Of a stretch of 64,000 bases of DNA, positions 1-11,516 are shown piece by piece. The stretch comes from Metaphire vulgaris. Its lineage: Eukaryota > Annelida > Clitellata > Crassiclitellata > Megascolecidae. Positions within the stretch are counted from its first letter, which is position 1; every line of letters begins with the position of its first letter. The position numbers and the translations under genes were made by a program. The notes beneath the pieces were generated by a model. The model saw nothing but the letters and a program-made list of their open reading frames with translations, did not search any database and had not been told where the DNA came from. Where the stretch lies: positions 7,718,225-7,782,224 of the forward strand of contig CM030837.1 in the NCBI GenBank assembly GCA_018105865.1. The letters are read 5' to 3'.

Positions 1-189
1 CTGAATCAACACTGGCCCCAACAAAAATATTAAAAATCTAAAGACTGGTCAATACTGTTGGGCATTATTCCCTATTTGCTGATGTGCTGTAACCTATCTT
101 GTATAACATATTAGAGTGAGGCAGACGGGCAATACTGCAGCATGTCTTGTGTTGAGCAATGTGTGGTGGGCAGTGGGCTAGCTCTCGTT

Positions 190-720
190 CTCCATCAGGA
201 ATTGGAATAGTCAAGGCACCATTTCGGGAACTCAAAGCGATACTTACAAATAGGCACATCTCTTATGAGACACGATTAAGAGCATTCAAAAGCTACGTTT
301 TGTCATTTTGTCAGTCCTCTTGTATGGATCAGAGACAAGGACTATATCCAAGGCCATGCAGAAGAAACTAGAAGCTATAGAAATGTGGTTTATTTGAAGG
401 ATGCTGAAGATTGCATGGATGGAAAAGAAAGCCATGAAGAGATCTTGCTGAAATTGGAATAAATGAAGTCTGCTGGTAATTATCAAAAAGGCAGCTTTCC
501 TTCTTTGGACACATAATGAGGAAGGAAGACCTTGAGCATTTGGCAGCAACTGAAAAAGTGGAGGGAAAAAGTGCAAGAGGAAGGAAGAAAAACACCGATA
601 TAGATCACCTATGAGAAGGAATAGAGAGAGTAAAGCGCAACATTGAATTAATAACAGAGTGTCAAAATTGAATAAAGTGGAAATTCATGGTCGCTAACAT
701 AGAAATGGTTTACTACGACT
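190..720 (+). pseudogene. LINE reverse-transcriptase C-terminal remnant
   Basis: The plus-strand frames carry the tail of a non-LTR retrotransposon polymerase. An RT-thumb-like stretch (NRHISYETRLRAFKSYV) is followed by an LYGSET-type motif, then KKLEAIEMWF and RMLKI and a GHIM-type block near 510-530. The reading is broken by several stops and frameshifts (about 380, 440, 470 and 620), so it is dead. It is closely related to the better-preserved copy at 51384-51817, which shares the KKLEA.EMWF, RMLKI and EKK blocks. Known family behaviour: LINEs are usually 5'-truncated, which fits a fragment holding only the 3' end. The exact clade is not resolved. Confidence 0.65.
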
Positions 721-1097
721 CTTCTTTTTGGCAAGAAAAGAAACAAGTTATCTGGTGGCCCCAGAAATCTACAGTCCTCAGACCCCAATATCCTTAATCC
801 GGCACTGCAAATAAATATTAATTAATGGGTCAAACTCTAAAGGATCATTCTTGCTTGCTCTGGTCAATGGAATGTAGGCGTTTGAAAACAGCTTGTATTG
901 AACAGTATCTTATGGTCATGGCATCATCAGAATATTTTTATGATGTTTACTGTTAAGCTGTTATCGCTGTCACTTTTCCAAAAAGTAAATTTATTGCATA
1001 GGAACAGGCAGTATTGAAAGAAATAATATAAAATTAAATAGATTAATAATTAAATGCACTTAAATAGTACCTGCTGAAATTAAATAAATAGGTGGTC

Positions 1098-1170
1098 AGT
1101 TGCGCTTTACTCTCTCTATTCCTTCTCATAGGTGATCTATATCAGTGTTTTTCTTCCTTCCTCTTGCAAA
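1098..1170 (-). repeat. Inverted fragment of the upstream LINE 3' region
   Basis: This stretch is a near-exact reverse complement of about 566-641 in the LINE remnant; both contain the block reading GAAGGAATAGAGAGAG on one strand. It is either a second, minus-strand LINE 3' end or the arm of an inverted duplication. The hAT element at 1193 begins only 22 bases after it. Confidence 0.7.
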
Positions 1171-1192
1171 AACTTAAAACCATATTTCCGAC

Positions 1193-2555
1193 TAGGGTTG
1201 TGAGCTCGGAAACTTCCTGGGGAATTTTTCCGGAAATTTCAGGAAAAATAGCAGTACTTTCAGGAAAAATTCCAGAAAATATAAATTGTCACACACCATT
1301 TATTTAAACCATAAATGTAATAGCGCAACTGCAAGTTGCAACAATTGAAAATCTGCAACTAAATTCAAGCAACTATCATTTAACATTAATGCAGAGCAGG
1401 CAGGAATTGACGCAGGTGTCTTGTCAGTCTTTTTGCCAGTTGGTGCATCTGAGGCAGCATGTCGCCCATTGCATACCCAAGAGATGAAAGTGTATGAATA
1501 CCGAGTTGATTTCTAACTGGTGTATCATTTATATTCATGTATGAGAAACCCCGCTCACATTCGGCTGATGAGATAGGCAGAATTTGAATTCTACTGAGTA
1601 CTGAAGCAAGCACATTGCCGATTACTTTCACATTGTTCTTCTTGTACTGTTGGAACTGATCCAAGGATAGTGATGGATCTACTTTACACAGTTCTGCTAG
1701 GTAAACTATTGCTCTGTCACCAAATAATGACCTGTCAATTTTATTGTCTGGCCATGACGAAGTATAAATGGTTTAATGAGCAGCACAGGTAAATTTTTCA
1801 AAGGTTAAGATAAATCTGTCCTTACTTACCACCGAACATCAAGTTTCATTTTTTACATGCTCAGCACAAAGCGCGAAAAAAATTTCTTCCTCTGCTGATG
1901 GTGAATGCATTTTCCTGTCACAGTGGTGGGAAAGATTGACTTCCCTGGCTGGGATGTCAGTAGCCACCCCAGTAGGGGGGATGTAGCTGGGCAGTGGGGA
2001 GGAAAATTCTCCACTTCCCCGCAACAAATCGCACCCTGATTATTACTATTTATTACTATTCATTTGTTAGGCATTTGTTGACAACAAAGCTAAAATTGTA
2101 GAGTCAGTATTGTCAGGAGCTGCAAAAATAATGCTTTTATTCAATTTTTGTCGTAACGTCACCTAATTTTACTGAAACAAGTGCTAATTAACAGCATACA
2201 TGAACTTACAGTAGCAGTCAAAAGGAGGCCTAATTGCCACAATATGAAATTCATGAAATTCAATCTCATGGTCAACTTATTAAAAAACATTGTTAATTAT
2301 TTATCAGGAATCGGTATAAAGTAGTTGCTAGGGCACCTTGGCAACAGATTTTGGCGGTTTATTTAATAATTGTGATTTTAATTATTTGTGCCAAAACATA
2401 TAATAAAACTTCGTATTTTTAGCTGTGGTAATTACTTTTGTCCACTACTGTATGTTAACCTCTAAAAATATGTATGGTGGAAAATTTCCTGAATTTTTCC
2501 GGAAAAATTCCGGAAATTTTTCCGGCATTCTATTTTCGGAAAAGTTACAACCCTA
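1193..2555. mobile_element. hAT DNA transposon relic, 1.36 kb
   Basis: The ends read TAGGGTTGT and ACAACCCTA, an inverted pair. The flanks are TTTCCGAC (1185-1192) and CTTCCGAC (2556-2563), an 8-bp target duplication with one mismatch, as expected for hAT. Subterminal sequence on both sides is rich in TTTTTCCGGAAA-type palindromes, which may be transposase-binding repeats. Only the C-terminal part of a transposase remains (1386-1664, minus), so the copy is internally deleted. Confidence 0.8.
1386..1664 (-). pseudogene. hAT transposase C-terminal (dimerisation) fragment
   Basis: The 92-residue minus-strand reading contains PISSAECERGFSYMN, then RN.LG..TLSSLGYA, the hallmark of the hAT dimerisation domain near the transposase C terminus. 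The catalytic core is absent. A short open stretch at 1839-2027 on the same strand may be another exon remnant but has no recognisable motif. Confidence 0.7.
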
Positions 2556-2563
2556 CTTCCGAC

Positions 2564-3360
2564 TCATCAGCAAGCATCAAAGAATTTTATATAAAATATT
2601 AAAACTCTATGGCAAATATACGACCATTTGCCATGGTTTGGCTAGTATTAAGACCTACCCTAACATACATTAATTGAAGAATAACTAACGCTGCTAGATG
2701 AGAAAATATGTGCGTCTAAGACTTCTAGAACTACTAACTTAACACATCACTATTGATGTATTGTCCCTCATCTAAATTCCAAACAAAAATTAATGTTATC
2801 CAATATCCCACTCTTTGCATACATTATTTCCATTCGCAAATAAAATCAAATGCATCGCCCTGATCTGAAATCAATGGCTGTACAAATTAACTAAACTATG
2901 ACGCTATATAAATCGTCTTCATGGCCACTTGTTAACTGATACTATGGTGTTATGAAAAAAACAAATAATATCAGCTGTCGGTCTCTTTTAAAACCAATAC
3001 AATTAAACGCTATCGACTTCAAGAAACGTAGATTAATTTGTAACTTATGAAAAGCTAACCATCGTCTCACAATGAAAGATCTTACAAAAATTCCGTCTTA
3101 GCCTATCCAAAAGAAAAACAATTAATTTCAACCATTATGTAAGAAATTTAACGCCATGTTTACATAGCCAAAGAGTTGGTAAGACTCAGAGCCGTATGGT
3201 AAGACTGCATAGCGCTAAAGCTGGAAATTATGTGGCGCTATTTTTCAATATTTTGCAAAGGCATTGTTTCATTGCGAAATCGAATCAAATGAAATTTCAT
3301 GAATTCATACTGCGCTTTCGAGCAGTGCCACAGTAGCAGCTTAGGCGCCTAATCTAAAGT
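2564..3360. other. AT-rich sequence, nothing recognised
   Basis: No coding frame, RNA gene or bounded repeat was recognised. The sequence just after 2564 continues whatever the hAT element split. Confidence 0.5.
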
Positions 3361-3589
3361 TGAGATAACTATAGCCAAAAGCGGAGGTCAGTAAGATAGG
3401 GTCATTATATATAAGAAATCATCAACGAATTGACTTTTAAATCCACTCGATGGTGCACAAGGTACTACAGTGAAACCTCCCAACCAACCTGCGGTCCTCG
3501 CTCACTGTCCAGCTCCATAGAAGCCCAACCAAATTTTCAGATGAGTTAATTCCTCAAATACATCTTGCTATTTTGGTGATTTGTCTGCT

Positions 3590-3676
<87 letters not shown>

Positions 3677-3900
3677 TGATTTTAAGTGGTTTAGGAGGCT
3701 AAGTAAGCCTGTGTGAAAACCACTGATGTAACCATCTGCATTCATCTGCTTTAGATTCAGTGGTTTGAGATAACTATAGCCAAAAGCGGAGGTCAGTGAG
3801 ATAGGTCATTATATATAAGAAATCATCAACGAATTGACTTTTAAAGGCCACAAGGTTAGCCTAGAAGCTTTTCCTAAGCCACTTAAAATCACATTATTAG
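3361..3900. repeat. 80-bp direct repeat flanking (TAA)n, with inverted subrepeats
   Basis: About 80 bp starting GAGATAACTATAGCC occurs at 3361-3440 and again at 3766-3845 with two or three differences. Between them lie (TAA)n at 3591-3674 and a block reading GTGATTTTAAGTGGTTTAGG. A matching inverted block (CCTAAGCCACTTAAAATCAC) follows the second copy. A related microsatellite-plus-block arrangement occurs at 55740-55960, so this looks like a dispersed repeat that carries its own trinucleotide tract. Confidence 0.6.
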
Positions 3901-4080
3901 AATTAGTATTATACATCACACTCGCACCACTCTTGGTTAAGCTTGCACAGTTTTAGTGGCTGGGCCGAGAATATTACATTCACTCCCAGCATTGGTCCTT
4001 CCGCCACCACTCAAATAAGCTATCAGCAAAATTATCGTATTAACAAGCTATTAGCTATTAGCTAATAAAATGAAACGACA

Positions 4081-4490
4081 TTGTTATCATTATTACAATC
4101 ATTACATTGGCTTAAAATAACTGAACGTATCCAATATAAAATAATAACACTTACATATAGCTCACTTCAGTCATCAAAACCTGTCTACCTTAGATCACTA
4201 TTAACCCCTCAGCCTCCTCGACCCACACGTTCATCATCTTACCTCATTCTGTCACGCCCACTCAATCAGTCGATCATCCCTGAAAATTTGCAACCGTGCC
4301 TTCTCATACGCCTCACCTGAACTTTGGAACTCGATCCCAGCTTCCCTCCTCAGACTTGGACACTTTCAAACAATAAAATCTGATTCCTCATTTCCTATAA
4401 TTCCCGCATTATCTCCTCAAGTCTTCAGGTCTAAGCTTAAATTATTCCTTTTTCTAAAATCATATCCTCCATAGCTGTAACAATCTAGCC
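4081..4490 (+). pseudogene. CR1/L2-like LINE, ORF2 C-terminal fragment
   Basis: The first frame reads LQSLHWL.ITERIQYKI.TLTY, then PVYLRSLLTP and RSSSYL. A +1 shift near 4290 restores a block resembling SYASPELWNSIPASLL, which matches the usual end of CR1/L2-type polymerases. It is frameshifted and 5'-truncated. It shares no obvious identity with the LINE at 190-720. Confidence 0.65.
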
Positions 4491-4519
4491 TCACTGCCCT
4501 TTGGACGTTGACTATTGCC

Positions 4520-4650
4520 TGGCTGATAACATACCTTTCCCATTGCTATTTTAAGAGAGGCTGAACGCCTAAGAATAAGCAGCTACTGTTGTGCTGCTTT
4601 CCAAGGCGCTATAGAAATCCACGAAATTTTACTTACTTATTTAACGACGA
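4520..4650 (+). repeat. SINE/LINE-like 3' tail with GCGCTATA motif
   Basis: It contains AAGGCGCTATAGAAATCC followed by a TTACTTACTTATTTA simple tail. The same GCNCTATA-plus-simple-tail arrangement recurs at about 9563, 11436, 18537, 43425, 45652 and 48705. It follows the LINE fragment directly and could be that element's 3' untranslated end. Confidence 0.45.
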
Positions 4651-4841
4651 ACCTTACAACTGACAAACTTACTAACAGCAGAGTCGGACATCTTGTTGCG
4701 ATGGACGCCATTTATTTTTAAAATCCACGATTTCTTCTAAGATTTTAATCTGATCTATCGGCCAAATATGTGCGGATCAGAATTTTTACTAGCTAATTTT
4801 TAATAGAAACTTATAATTTCTGGGATTTTGTGGCTTTGATA

Positions 4842-5072
4842 TTAACAATCGTTCCAGCAGGACTGCTTCAACCAATCGTAAAACCAGTGGTTTTTAAAGA
4901 ATAGATTTAGTTTGATGATGTCGGTGATATTTTTGGCTACAAAATTCTGAATTCTTTGAAGTTTTGCGTGTTCATTCTGGTTGGTTGTACTATTTAAAAT
5001 ATTTACAATAATTAATTTCCTGGTAGTAAGAACTGGTAGTAAGAACTGGCAAAGGTCGTTTGCATGCAGCAA
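4842..5072 (-). pseudogene. LINE polymerase fragment, opposite strand
   Basis: The 76-residue minus-strand reading contains HAKLQRIQNFVAKNITDI and then a diverged LK.HW-like block. This corresponds to the region just upstream of the LHWL motif of CR1/L2-type polymerases. It is a separate, oppositely oriented fragment from 4081-4490. Confidence 0.5.
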
Positions 5073-6039
5073 GGTGATCTTCTGGTTGGTAACTGTGCAT
5101 TGAAAGTTTCAAAATGACTGATCTTACAGAGCCAACTTTGGCAATTTTTCCATTTGACTCTTATTAAAAATGCCTGTCTAAAGCTGCGTATATCACCTTT
5201 TTAACTAATCACAGAATTATCCGCCCTAGTATTTTATCCTCCTTCATTCTTGTTACAAGAGTGCCATTGTTTTTAATTTTTGCATTAGAGCTGGGCTGTG
5301 CTTGTTTTACTCTGTCCAATACTGAAGATATTAATTCGATGCAGAGAAGCTATTATTAAAGTCATTATGCATTTTAAGAATTTTCACTCGTAAAATGACT
5401 TAAGCATTGCACTGACAATCTTGTATTTGACTGTAGCAGTCATCTATTCAATAAAGTTGAGTATTATGTGGCATTAATGATGGTGCTTTATTGGTAAATC
5501 TTCAATAGCTAAAAGATAATTATCATTGCAGAGAGACAATGGTGAGAAATGGTTTGGTGCCTGCAAGGTTTCTGGCAATATCTGCTCAGTTTGTGTACAC
5601 AATTGTGCTATATTTGTCAATGGTTAGTGTGACACTATTTTATGTTAAAATGTTAATATGAGGCTGGAATTAGACAATTTTTCTTACCAGGTAATTCATA
5701 AGTGCATAATGGATTGAACCCTAATCTCTACTTTTGTTAAGTGCCATTTTTCAAGTCTTGCCCAAATATGGTTAACTTTGAGGCTTTAAGTGAGACTGTG
5801 GATTTGTGAAATTTAGTGGCTCATCATCACAACTTATTTTCTTGATCAAGCAATAATTAGTTTGCATGCTTAGATATAGGTCATTGAATCATCCTCAATT
5901 TTCCAAATTGTAGATAATGTCCTGCTTTAATAGTGACTTGTCCTTTTTAGCTACCGGTAACTGTTTAATTGTTTGGCAGCTACCCTGTTTCCAGGCCCTT
6001 GGAGTTCAAATGGTTTGAATACCATCTAATAGTTTAATT
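5073..6039. other. AT-rich sequence, nothing recognised
   Basis: No open frame of interest, RNA gene or bounded repeat was found here. Confidence 0.5.
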
Positions 6040-6310
6040 CGCTACTGCCTGGACGCCTATGACTTCTTAAGGTGGCGCTGATCTTCATTTCAAGGCCCTC
6101 AGCCATGCGAATGGTGCAGATGACATGATGTGATGCCAGTGTTCTCATGCAATGCGCCTGCTTACTCCGTGAAGTAATCTGCTACTCAGTTGCCAGCACC
6201 ATCTGACAAGTGAAGACCAAGTCAATCTTATGGGTTCCAGCGGGTCTTGAACCTGGTTCCATCTGCTTGCCTCTCCGGCATGTAACCACTTCTGTCATCT
6301 TCCCTCCCTC
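6040..6310 (-). repeat. tRNA-derived SINE
   Basis: On the minus strand, 6300 to 6215 holds an A-box-like block (AGAAGTGGTTACATGCC) and, about 30 bases on, a B-box-like GGTTCAAGACCC, the polymerase III internal promoter of a tRNA head. The rest down to about 6040 would be the SINE body. It is too diverged to fold as a functional tRNA. Confidence 0.6.
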
Positions 6311-7066
6311 ATGATTTAATGAATGTATTAGCCCATAATTTTAATTGATCAATACCTATGCAAGTAATTTCCTCCCAGTTGTCTAAGTACTAGTTTTATT
6401 GAAATTTTGAATTTTTGCTGTGTGTCTTACTTGATAGCTGGGGTTAAATGGCATTCCACTGATTGTACGTTTGCAGAATTGTAATGTGCTCTCTTGTCTG
6501 CCGAAAACTCGAACTGCTGCTTACGATGGGTCCTTTGGTTCTGGCTGCCAGCCACCAGACAATCTGTCACCACAATATGGATCCTTTTCTTCACACAAAA
6601 CTGAGTACGTTTCTTTACATCGTTCGACACTCTTTCTATAGGAGATTTTCTCAGTTGAAGTAGGCCTAAACTTGCCTAAAGGCACAAATAACAATGTCCG
6701 GCTGACCTGTTGCACTGCAATGTAGCAATACCTCTTTGCTTTTAAAGTGCTGGTTATTTTAAGTTCTGTGGTGAGCACAGACAGTTTTTGTGAATCTGAA
6801 GGAGTCTGCTGCTGATGCCACAGTTGGATAACTGTTGCATTGAAAAAGAAAAAGAATTACATGTACATGTTCTGATGAAGTGGCATATTAAAGATTTTAC
6901 AATTTGAGGGATATCAACTGTGCCTAAATTATATTTATCATTGGCTGTGTTAATGTGCATTGGTTTTATAAATGACACAAACAGAAGAATAAATTGAGTT
7001 TCTTGAAAATTTGTTGCTATGGGCTTAAAGTTATTTTATATTATTTTGTTTCTTGAAACATTGACT
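6311..7066. other. Non-coding, nothing recognised
   Basis: Short overlapping open frames occur on both strands at 6427-6980, but none carries a recognisable motif and they lie opposite one another. Confidence 0.4.
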
Positions 7067-7074
7067 TTTTGAGA

Positions 7075-7346
7075 CAGTGGCATAGCCAGGATTTTCCAAA
7101 GGAGGGGTTATAGTTCCAATGATTCCCAACTTCTGAAAAAATTCTGATAACCAAAAAACAATAACACAGTAAAAATCCTGACAAGCAAAAATAGGTCCTC
7201 AACTATTATTTTACTTCATGCATAATACAACAATTTTCTGATTGAACAGCCAAGGGTGGGTTTTAACCTCAAAAATCCCTCCTTGGCTACATTGGGAACA
7301 TCCAAGGAGGGTTTTAACCCCCACATCCCCCTTGGCTACACCACTG
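7075..7346. mobile_element. hAT MITE, CAGTGGCRTAGCC family
   Basis: The ends are CAGTGGCATAGCCA and TTGGCTACACCACTG. A perfect 8-bp target duplication TTTTGAGA flanks it (7067-7074 and 7347-7354). The element is 272 bp without coding capacity and contains a TGACAAGCAAAA module at 7179-7190. Another copy of the same end family is at 54992-55250. Confidence 0.85.
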
Positions 7347-7924
7347 TTTTGAGATATCAGAGATTCCTGAAATAATGATTTAGCTTTTTGTTGCAGGTTG
7401 ACAGTTGCACTTTCTGTTTCACTGGGTCTTTTGGCATTTGAATTGGTCGGATTGCTTGGTGGAATTTCTACGTTCTTACCATATCAAGGCCTCATTTGTA
7501 TCCTTGGTATTTACAATACGGTATTTCGTGATTTGTGTGTTGTTGCAAAAGCATCAAAATTAGTTTAAGTGAATTATCTCTCATAAAGATACATAGTATA
7601 ATGGTCCCTTTTAAGGCCATGATATGCAGACAGCAAGGACTACTAACTTGATAAACACAACAATTTCTATCTGTGGAGTGTTCAAATTTTCAAAACCCAT
7701 GAATTATTATGTGACTGGACTAGGTTTGCCCTTATTTTAAACCAACAGATATATAATTAAATTGTGGTATCTCTGATGAGTCCTCACCATTGTTGATCTC
7801 TTATTTTATTCTTCTTCCTCTTCTTTTCCGTGGGCAGTTTCAATGGGGTCGATAACATGTTGAACTGCCATTCTTCTGTGTTCTGTTTCTTCTCCGTCTC
7901 ATTGTATACAGGTCCTCTTGGCAC

Positions 7925-9078
7925 CAGTGATATTTCAGTTCTAAAAATAATTGTTAATTTTAATTTTCATTCTTATTTTAGGTCTTAATTTCATTTCTAT
8001 TTCAGTTATACTTCAGAAAATAATTACTATTTCAGTTCTAATTTCAGTTCTAAAATAATTTCAGTTCTAGTTTAAATATTTTCAGTTTAATTTCTAATTT
8101 TACTTCTAGTAATTGACATCAGGTTTTGTATTGGATGCCAGTGGCGGCTCCTCCGGGGGGGGGCAGGGTGAGGGCCCGTGCCCCCTACTGAGTGCCTGGC
8201 CCCTGTTGAGACCCTATACTTAATACTACATACCTAACAACAAATGGTTGCCCCCATGATTAGAAGTTGCCACCCCAGCGGTCCCCCCACTTGCCAAATC
8301 CTGGAGCCGCCACTATTGGATGCAAATCTTGCAAAGTATAATATAAAACTGTATTCTATGACGGCAATGTTGACAGTAACACAGTGATCAAAAATTTATA
8401 AACTAAACAATATGCATGTTCATCTTCAACAATACACGCATGCTGCTTTGATCAACTTGAAAGAGATTTGTCCGCTTTCTCGTCATGTATAAAATAATCC
8501 CAAACAGGGCTATCTCGCTTTCTTCCAGCCAACAGTTTAGCTAAACTCATCTTGTAACAATTGTTGCAATTAAGTTAACGCCGACGTTAAGTCAACAAAG
8601 CAGCACTCGCTTAAGTTTTCTGATACAGACTCCGAAATGGTATTTATCAAGGCAGAGGCCCATGTGCCGTCTCGAGACTAGCATGTGATAGCCTGATAGG
8701 TCAGTGGTAACCGAGTCACCCCCTCCCAGACATGACTGTATGCGTAAGGTAGGAATGACTGAGAGCAACGGCTGGCATATCACCCTTGGTCAATTGACGC
8801 TGAACTTTGGACACAAATACACTCACGAACAGCCATATTATATGGCGCGCCAAATATCACACAACCTAAGCAAATTGACGCCATTTTAAATGATGGGTAG
8901 TTAAATTCAGTTCATAAAATATTTCTATTTCAGTTCCAATTTCTATTTTTATTGGGTGATTTCATTTCTATTTCAGTTATCGTTCTTTAAAAAATTCCTA
9001 ATTTTACTTCTCGTTTTCGTTAACGGATTCCTTTAATTTCAGTTCTAAATTCCGTTACCGTTCAGTAAAATATCACTG
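7925..9078. mobile_element. hAT element, CAGTGATATTT ends, 1.15 kb
   Basis: The ends are CAGTGATATTT and AAATATCACTG. The target duplication CTTGGCAC is perfect (7917-7924 and 9079-9086). Subterminal sequence is full of repeated TTTCAGTTCTAATTTC-like motifs on one strand. No transposase was recognised. It inserted into a minus-strand LINE and was itself hit by the MITE at 8139-8315. Confidence 0.85.
8139..8315. mobile_element. hAT MITE, GGCGGCTC family (copy 1)
   Basis: It starts CAGTGGCGGCTCC and ends GGAGCCGCCACTA, the last base mutated from G. The target duplication TTGGATGC is perfect (8131-8138 and 8316-8323). Its body (AACAAATGGTTG, TACTTAATAC) is shared with copies at 12136, 12365, 16376, 56495 and 60127. 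Confidence 0.88.
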
Positions 9079-9419
9079 CTTGGCACCTGTGTATATGTGC
9101 TCTCTGCCCACTCCCTTGATGCGCCTGTCTTTGTCTTTCTTTGCCTTGCTCTCCAGTTTCATCAGCAGTAAGTTGTCTGTCGTCATTCACTCTGCAAAAG
9201 TGTCCAGACACCTTTAGAATTCTTTGGATAATCTTCTGATTTAGTCTTTTTTTCACACTCTCTGATCTTCTTGTTGCTGATTTTTTTCTGCCGTTTGATG
9301 TGCCAAATCTATCAATAGCACTTCATTTCAAAGGCTAGTAACTTCTTTTATCAGATATTTTCTGTGTCCCAGCCTTACAGATGTATCACCAGTCCCTGAA
9401 TAAGCACTTATTCAGTGGT

Positions 9420-9598
9420 TTCAGTTTAGCTTTTAGGCTTGGTTTATCCCCCTTAGATCGCACCCCCTGCCGTTTCTGACTGATCTCTCCCAGCTTGACC
9501 TTGGCTCTAATTCAATTTGGATTAGGTGCACCATCAGATGATGCCCTGGGCATTATGATAGTGGCACTATATAAGTTGATTGATTGATTGGTTGGTTC

Positions 9599-9630
<32 letters not shown>

Positions 9631-9706
9631 GTTGGTTGGTTGGTTGGTTGGTTGGTTGGTTGGTTGGTTGGTTGGTTGGTTGGTTGGTTGATTGATTGGT
9701 TGGTTG
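9420..9706 (+). repeat. SINE-like 3' end running into (TTGA/TTGG)n
   Basis: A stretch ending in GTGGCACTATATAAG passes directly into TTGATTGATTGG tetranucleotide repeats at 9575-9706. The open frames over it (STNQPTNQ type) are artefacts of the repeat. Confidence 0.55.
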
Positions 9707-11380
9707 CCAGAAGAAATTTTGATAAGAGTTCATTCAAATAATAATAATTTTTACAGTTATCGTGATAATTGTTATTAGTTTTAGAGTTTAAGATATTTCC
9801 TGACGTATAAAAGGTGGTCATTCGGATCAAAGTAATTGATATACTTAATGTTCATTTATTATTGCATAATAAAATAATAAGAATATGATCCTTAACAACA
9901 GCAAAGCCACTGGGTGCCATATTGCTGGTTCAATTTGCATTGTATTGTATCGCTTTGACTCCTGGTGTTCCACCGATTACTGGTTCATCTTTGGCTTCTG
10001 CTGTGCCACTCCTTTTCTGACCGAGTGTCTAGCATGGTTTGGCGTTCTAGGAATGAAAAAACCACTCTAGCACATCTGCCTTACGTTTATTTGAAATTTT
10101 AACTTTTCGTTGATTGCTATAGTCGTTATAAGGAAGGACTAATTGCAAAGGATACTGTACTGGTCTATTGATTATACCATAGGTGAACTGTACTTGAAAT
10201 GCTCTCTGTGCAAAATTATGCTGTCTTTAGTAAATGCCTTGTCAATTATTGTCGACAGTTGTTACGTAAAGTTGCGCAGTGATTGCATTTTCTCCAGTTA
10301 TAGTTTGCATTTTTTGCGGAATCATCAAAGATTGGTAATTGAATGTGTGTGATTCCAATAAGGCAGAATATACAACGCTCTTCAGTGACAGTTCTAAATG
10401 ACATGGAGCTTGAGATTTCTGTAACTGCTCTTACTGCTGCTCACAAAAGTAGGCCTAATGTTTGATTTACTAATAGTGACAATACTAAAAAAGCATTGCT
10501 TTCTGACTTGTCACAACATTTGGGAAGCAATTTTGAAAGACAGATTCGCAAAAGTTTAAAGATTGTTTTAATCAGGCGATCAAAAATTATATTACTTCTT
10601 GTATTAAACTTACATGTTAGCAGACAATTTTTTTAGCTAGTTTATCTCCCCCTACTCGCGAAAAACTACGGGTCAGAATACACGGCCCTGAGTCCTGACT
10701 GGCCCCTTATCTAAAAGTACTGGTTGGGTTAACCCGTTTGCTCTCCTTTCCACGGCAAATGGTTTCCTGCTTTATATAACCGATAAGACAAACGAGTACC
10801 AGTACTTCTTCAAGTAATAGAGGAAACAGACCAGATGAAATTGACTAATGAGTACCGACCTTACTATTATGGTTTCCCGTCAGTCTTGAAAAATCTTGTG
10901 TTAGAAATTCTCTGACCCAGCCCCGTTCGTGTTATCTCGGCAGCTGCACGGTCCGAAGCAGTTGCCCAACAATCAAATCTTTCACTTACCGCGGCCTTGG
11001 TTGCAAACAATCAAAATATGTTTTGACTTGTTTTGTGCCGATGTCTTCATTAATCACCGGATGGCCAGCGTTTTCGTAATTTGGGACGCCTGGCACGAAA
11101 GCAGTTAACGCTTTAACCGTTGCATGGTACTGCTCTCTGCCATCCGCATGCTATTATTCTGCATAGTTTCGCAGATTTCAAAGGGTATCTGAAGTTAACT
11201 CGGTATTCCAGTCTTTTGAAGGTGACCTTCTATTGACGAGGTCCGGGGTTCAGGTCTCTCTTCTGTAGAATTTTCTGCTCTTCACAAAACCACATTGGTA
11301 AGTGATTGATATCAGCCTTTTTCTCCGAGTGATCTGCTATTTCGCCTACTTGTCAAAGCGTTCTCCTCAACGTCGAACCT
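9707..11380. other. Non-coding, nothing recognised
   Basis: No recognisable gene or bounded repeat was found. Small open frames at 9885-10070 and 10143-10352 have no motif and no supporting splice context. Confidence 0.45.
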
Positions 11381-11470
11381 GATCATACGTAAGTAAGTAG
11401 TAAAGTCGGTAAGTAAATCTCGTAAATTTATAAAGCGCTTTAGTGTAAGTACATTAGTAGCTGCTTGTTC
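11381..11470 (-). repeat. SINE-like tail: AAGTAAGT repeat plus AAAGCGCTTTA
   Basis: TAAGTAAGTAG-type simple repeat followed by TTTATAAAGCGCTTTAG is the reverse orientation of the GCGCTATA tail seen elsewhere in the window. Confidence 0.45.
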
Positions 11471-11516
11471 TTATGAGCTTAATCTTTCTTGAAATGGAGT
11501 GTGGCTATGAGCAGGG

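Larger units (their letters stand above)
7800..9350 (-). pseudogene. LINE C-terminal fragment split by a hAT element
   Basis: On the minus strand, 9256 to 9087 reads KKRLNQKIIQRILKVSGHF and then CRVNDDRQL, the GH-C-R-DDR block near the end of many LINE polymerases. The reading continues at 7916 to about 7800 once the 7925-9078 element and one copy of its 8-bp duplication are removed. It is degenerate. The exact ends are uncertain. Confidence 0.5.

Noticed and set aside
6215..6300. True tRNA gene
   Set aside because: A- and B-box-like blocks are present but the cloverleaf does not form; a SINE is likelier. The same holds for 36725-36845 and 57944-58010.
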